From: Mucilaginibacter polytrichastri
Lineage (GTDB): Bacteria > Bacteroidota > Bacteroidia > Sphingobacteriales > Sphingobacteriaceae
DNA length: 64,000 nucleotides
Assembly (NCBI RefSeq): GCF_001911425.1
Contig: NZ_MPPL01000001.1
Location: forward strand, 2,162,305 to 2,226,304
Direction of reading: 5' to 3'
The translations under genes were made by a program, and so were the position numbers. The notes under the pieces were generated by a model. It worked only from the letters and a program-made list of their open reading frames with translations, was not told the DNA's origin and ran no database searches. Of this stretch, positions 61,213-64,000 are shown piece by piece; the first letter of the stretch is position 1; every line of letters begins with the position of its first letter.

Positions 61213-62683
61213 AATACGCCCGTGCAAACAACACCCTTTGCGTTGATGGTTTACCGGTTAAAATACATTTACCTGCTTCTAATTTATTGTTCAAAGGTAT
61301 ACAACGGATTGTTGCCTTAGTCTCATCTTTTATTTGTTGCTCTGTCTCTGGTGTGCCATCCCAGTGTGCTGAAAGAAAACCGGGCTTCTCATCTAATAAA
61401 CGTTTAAACTCGTCGTAAGTATCTACCTCAACTGTATTTTCGGTGGTAAATGTTGATGCCTTTTTGAAAATATTTTGCTGAATTTCTTCCAATAGCTTTT
61501 CAATGTGCTCGGCCAGGCCTTCCTGTGCTACTGTTTCCTTGGTACGGGTATCGCGGCGGGCCAACTCTACTGTAGCATTTTGCATATCACGGCTGCCTAT
61601 GGCAACGCGCAAGGGTACACCTTTCAGTTCGTACTCTGCAAATTTAAAACCTGGGCGTTGCGTATCGCGGTTATCAAACTTTATGGTGATATTCTTTTTC
61701 CTTAATTCTGTAGTTAAACCTTTAACGTAAGCAGATATATTTTCCAGCTCTTCGTCGTGTTTATAGATAGGCACCACCACCACTTGTATTGGTGCCAGCA
61801 TTGGCGGCAATACTAAACCGGCATCGTCTGAGTGGGACATAATAAGCGCGCCCATTAAACGGGTTGATACCCCCCATGAAGTAGCCCAAACATAATCAAG
61901 CTTGTTCTCTTTGTCAGAGAATTTTACATCAAATGCCTTGGCAAAATTCTGCCCCAAAAAGTGTGAGGTACCTGCTTGCAAGGCTTTACCATCTTGCATC
62001 AAGGCTTCAATACAATAGGTATCTAAGGCACCTGCGAAACGCTCGTTAGGTGTTTTACGGCCTTTTACTACCGGTACAGCCATCCAGTTTTCAACAAAGT
62101 CTGCATAAACATCCAGCATTAGTTCTGCTTCTGCTATGGCTTCCTGTTGTGTGGCATGCGCGGTATGGCCTTCCTGCCATAAAAACTCGGTGGTACGTAA
62201 AAATAAACGGGTACGCATTTCCCAACGCACAACGTTAGCCCATTGGTTAATTAACAAAGGCAAATCGCGGTACGATTGGATCCAGCCTTTGTAGGTATGC
62301 CAGATAATGGTTTCAGACGTTGGCCTAACAATTAATTCCTCTTCCAATTTAGCGTCCTCGTCAACAATAATATTGCCGTTTCCATCGTTTTTTAAACGAT
62401 AGTGCGTTACAACCGCACATTCTTTGGCAAAACCATCTACGTGGCTTGCTTCTTTTGAAAAGAAAGATTTTGGTATAAACAGCGGAAAGTAAGCGTTACT
62501 GTGCCCGGTTTCTTTAAACATTTTATCAAGCACGGCCTGTATTTTTTCCCATATCGAGTAACCGTATGGTTTAATGATCATACAGCCCCTTACCGGAGAA
62601 TATTCGGCTAAATCTGCTTTAATTACCAAATCGTTAAACCATTGTGAATAATCTTCGTCTTTACTGATGATACCTTTGCTCAT
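61211..62683 (-). CDS. proS: Prolyl-tRNA synthetase, short archaeal/eukaryal type
   Basis: A 490-aa class II synthetase of the ProS type 3 family, usual in Bacteroidota. The class II motifs are visible: motif 1 region Y-F-P-L-F-I-P, motif 2 [15 protein letters not shown], and motif 3 [17 protein letters not shown] proline-binding loop (R-P-T-S-E-T-I) is present and the bacterial editing insertion is absent. The C-terminal zinc-binding-like domain ends in R-A-Y. It charges tRNA-Pro in the cytoplasm. Confidence 0.97.
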   Translation of the reverse strand: MSKGIISKDEDYSQWFNDLVIKADLAEYSPVRGCMIIKPYGYSIWEKIQAVLDKMFKETGHSNAYFPLFIPKSFFSKEASHVDGFAKECAVVTHYRLKNDGNGNIIVDEDAKLEEELIVRPTSETIIWHTYKGWIQSYRDLPLLINQWANVVRWEMRTRLFLRTTEFLWQEGHTAHATQQEAIAEAELMLDVYADFVENWMAVPVVKGRKTPNERFAGALDTYCIEALMQDGKALQAGTSHFLGQNFAKAFDVKFSDKENKLDYVWATSWGVSTRLMGALIMSHSDDAGLVLPPMLAPIQVVVVPIYKHDEELENISAYVKGLTTELRKKNITIKFDNRDTQRPGFKFAEYELKGVPLRVAIGSRDMQNATVELARRDTRTKETVAQEGLAEHIEKLLEEIQQNIFKKASTFTTENTVEVDTYDEFKRLLDEKPGFLSAHWDGTPETEQQIKDETKATIRCIPLNNKLEAGKCILTGKPSTQRVLFARAY

Positions 62684-62786
62684 GATGTATATTTGTGGAA
62701 TGGATTTTGACTAATGAATTACGTATTATTGCTGCCAAATTTATAAATTTAAACTTTACTAGAACCGTATTTTAAACTTCTACATA

Positions 62787-63680
62787 ATGAATCGCAATAT
62801 AATAACAGGGGTAATGCTGATGGGGGTATTGGCATTTGCTTCATGCTCAACACAGAAACTCGCATCTAATCAGCATGTTGACGATGATGTATACTACACT
62901 AAGGCTAAGGCCGGCGACCAGGTTGACGTGCCAATTACATACAATCAAAATGTTTACGCCAACCCACAAGATCAATCCGGAACTTACAGCGACGACGATT
63001 ATTACTACTACGATAGCTATGCATCGCGCATAAATCGCTTCGGTTACAACTCACCTTTTAGCTATTACGACGATTATTATTACGATTATGCCTCTACTCC
63101 TACTAACGGATATGGCGGTTATGATTTAAATTCTTACGCTTACGGTGGTTATGGCATAGGCTTAGGTATCGGCTTTGGCTATGGCGGCTATTATGGTTAT
63201 TCGCCATTTGGCATAGGCTATGGCGGCGGCTACCCTTACTGGGGTATTTACTCTGCCTATGGCTACGGTTACGGCGGTTATTATGGCGGCGGCTACTACG
63301 GTGGTGGCTGGGGTTATGGCGGCGGTGGTTACGGTGGTGGCAGAGGGCGTCCATATCGCGGTTCTGGAATTGCTGGCGGTTCTTCTTATGCCAACAATTC
63401 AGGCCGTAGTCTTGGCTACAGAGGTGCTTATCCAAATACCAATTACTATCCTGGCCGTAATGTAAATTCATCAGGTCAACGTATTGGCACTAATGGTTAT
63501 GGCAGATATGGCAATTATAGTGGCGGCCGCACTGGTCAGGCTCGCCCGCAAAGAACAGATAATCCAAATTACAATAATCAGCCTACCCGTACAACCAACT
63601 CTATGCCAAGCAATTCAGGCATGAACAGCGGAGGAAATAGCGGCGGCAGCAGAGGTGGCGGCCGTCCGTCAAGACCATAA
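62787..63680 (+). CDS. Gly/Tyr-rich lipoprotein
   Basis: A 297-aa protein with a lipoprotein signal: M-N-R-N-I-I-T-G-V-M-L-M-G-V-L-A-F-A-S-C, lipobox F-A-S-C at residues 17-20. After a short acidic region (D-D-D-V-Y-Y) it becomes dominated by Gly-Tyr repeats (roughly residues 85-195), then a Ser/Asn/Gly/Arg-rich tail. Such proteins are common in Sphingobacteriaceae and precede outer-membrane protein genes; no function is established. It lies 27 bases before the next gene on the same strand, so the two are probably co-transcribed. Confidence 0.75.
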   Translation: MNRNIITGVMLMGVLAFASCSTQKLASNQHVDDDVYYTKAKAGDQVDVPITYNQNVYANPQDQSGTYSDDDYYYYDSYASRINRFGYNSPFSYYDDYYYDYASTPTNGYGGYDLNSYAYGGYGIGLGIGFGYGGYYGYSPFGIGYGGGYPYWGIYSAYGYGYGGYYGGGYYGGGWGYGGGGYGGGRGRPYRGSGIAGGSSYANNSGRSLGYRGAYPNTNYYPGRNVNSSGQRIGTNGYGRYGNYSGGRTGQARPQRTDNPNYNNQPTRTTNSMPSNSGMNSGGNSGGSRGGGRPSRP

Positions 63681-63707
63681 ATATCTTATCCATCGCAATA
63701 ACATCGT

Positions 63708-64000
63708 ATGAAAAATAAATATCTATTACTGCTAATAGCTACAGTAGCTATTACGAAGACAAGTTTTGCCCAATACTCGCAAGATGCAATTCGGTTCTCC
63801 GGCGGTACAACCGGATCTACATCGCGCATTAAAGCTATCGGTAATGCACAAACTGCCGTAGGCGGAGATTTAAGTAACATTAGTGGTAACCCTGCGGGTT
63901 TAGGCTACTTTACGCATTCGGAAATGAGTATTACGCCCGAGTTTAACAATGCTAAAGTTAGCTCATCTTACATGGGCCAAAGTAACTCAGACTCGCACAA
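63708..64000 (+). CDS. Outer-membrane protein (OmpP1/FadL or PorV-like), 3'-truncated by the window end
   Basis: The frame is open from ATG at 63708 to the window end (97 codons). It has a signal peptide (M-K-N-K-Y-L-L-L-L-I-A-T-V-A-I-T-K-T-S-F-A) and then G-N-A-Q-T-A-V-G-G-D-L-S-N-I-S-G-N-P-A-G, the N-terminal pattern of FadL/OmpP1-type transport barrels and PorV relatives. The rest lies outside the window. It probably forms an operon with the upstream Gly/Tyr-rich lipoprotein. Confidence 0.8.
   Translation, partial: MKNKYLLLLIATVAITKTSFAQYSQDAIRFSGGTTGSTSRIKAIGNAQTAVGGDLSNISGNPAGLGYFTHSEMSITPEFNNAKVSSSYMGQSNSDSH

Overview
The window looks like a chromosomal segment of a Bacteroidota bacterium, most likely Sphingobacteriaceae (Mucilaginibacter or Pedobacter type). 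This is inferred from a TonB-dependent receptor, a Bacteroidota-type -7 element (TAnnTTTG), a DUF1543 protein, the short archaeal/eukaryal-type prolyl-tRNA synthetase, a TIGR02757 protein and the lack of strong Shine-Dalgarno sites. No rRNA, tRNA, CRISPR array, integrase or complete insertion sequence was seen.

The centrepiece (about 15.2-47.7 kb) is an apparently complete extracellular contractile injection system (eCIS; the Afp/PVC/MAC/AlgoCIS family). Transcribed leftward from about 45.4 kb it encodes: DUF4255 cap/terminator protein, an unknown 282-aa protein, sheath, two tube proteins, a 53-aa DUF5908 protein, LysM baseplate protein, VgrG-like spike, PAAR tip, gp25-like wedge, a large baseplate-J protein, an unknown 261-aa protein, a second baseplate protein, a giant tape-measure protein and an AAA+ ATPase. 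The same operon then continues into accessory genes: a DUF4239 membrane protein, a SAM methyltransferase, an 891-aa putative cargo protein and a methyltransferase-TPR protein. Convergent to it are two tandem DUF4157 (eCIS-core) cargo genes. They share an almost identical targeting/metalloprotease module but carry unrelated C-terminal domains: one has a Cys/His region resembling C80 peptidases plus a second HExxH, the other a Cys-His pair spaced as in CNF/CheD deamidases. Divergent from the structural operon is a membrane protein with a GH18-like domain whose catalytic acid is lost. A four-gene operon with a sensor kinase and NarL-type regulator lies next to the cargo genes and is a candidate regulator.

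Left of the eCIS (0-12.5 kb): the 3' part of a TonB-dependent siderophore-type receptor, an amidohydrolase, a three-gene operon (FAD/NAD(P)-binding protein, DUF1543, HD hydrolase), then a formaldehyde-fixing ribulose-monophosphate module (AraC regulator divergent from hxlB-hxlA, then a zinc alcohol dehydrogenase), with a strong inverted repeat in the divergent promoter. Two paralogous PqiA-like membrane proteins and a small membrane protein follow.

Right of the eCIS (48-64 kb): a secreted GH2 glycosidase; a stress/small-molecule island (Crp/Fnr regulator, tautomerase, NTF2-like protein, alpha/beta hydrolase, quinone-oxidoreductase-like enzyme, serine hydrolase) that contains two decayed gene fragments (pirin-like and VOC/glyoxalase-like); then housekeeping genes mnmE, a TIGR02757 gene carrying an in-frame palindromic repeat, a transsulfuration enzyme, a hypothetical gene flanked by inverted CCCCTAAAGGGG-type repeats, proS, a Gly/Tyr-rich lipoprotein, and the start of an outer-membrane protein gene that runs off the window.
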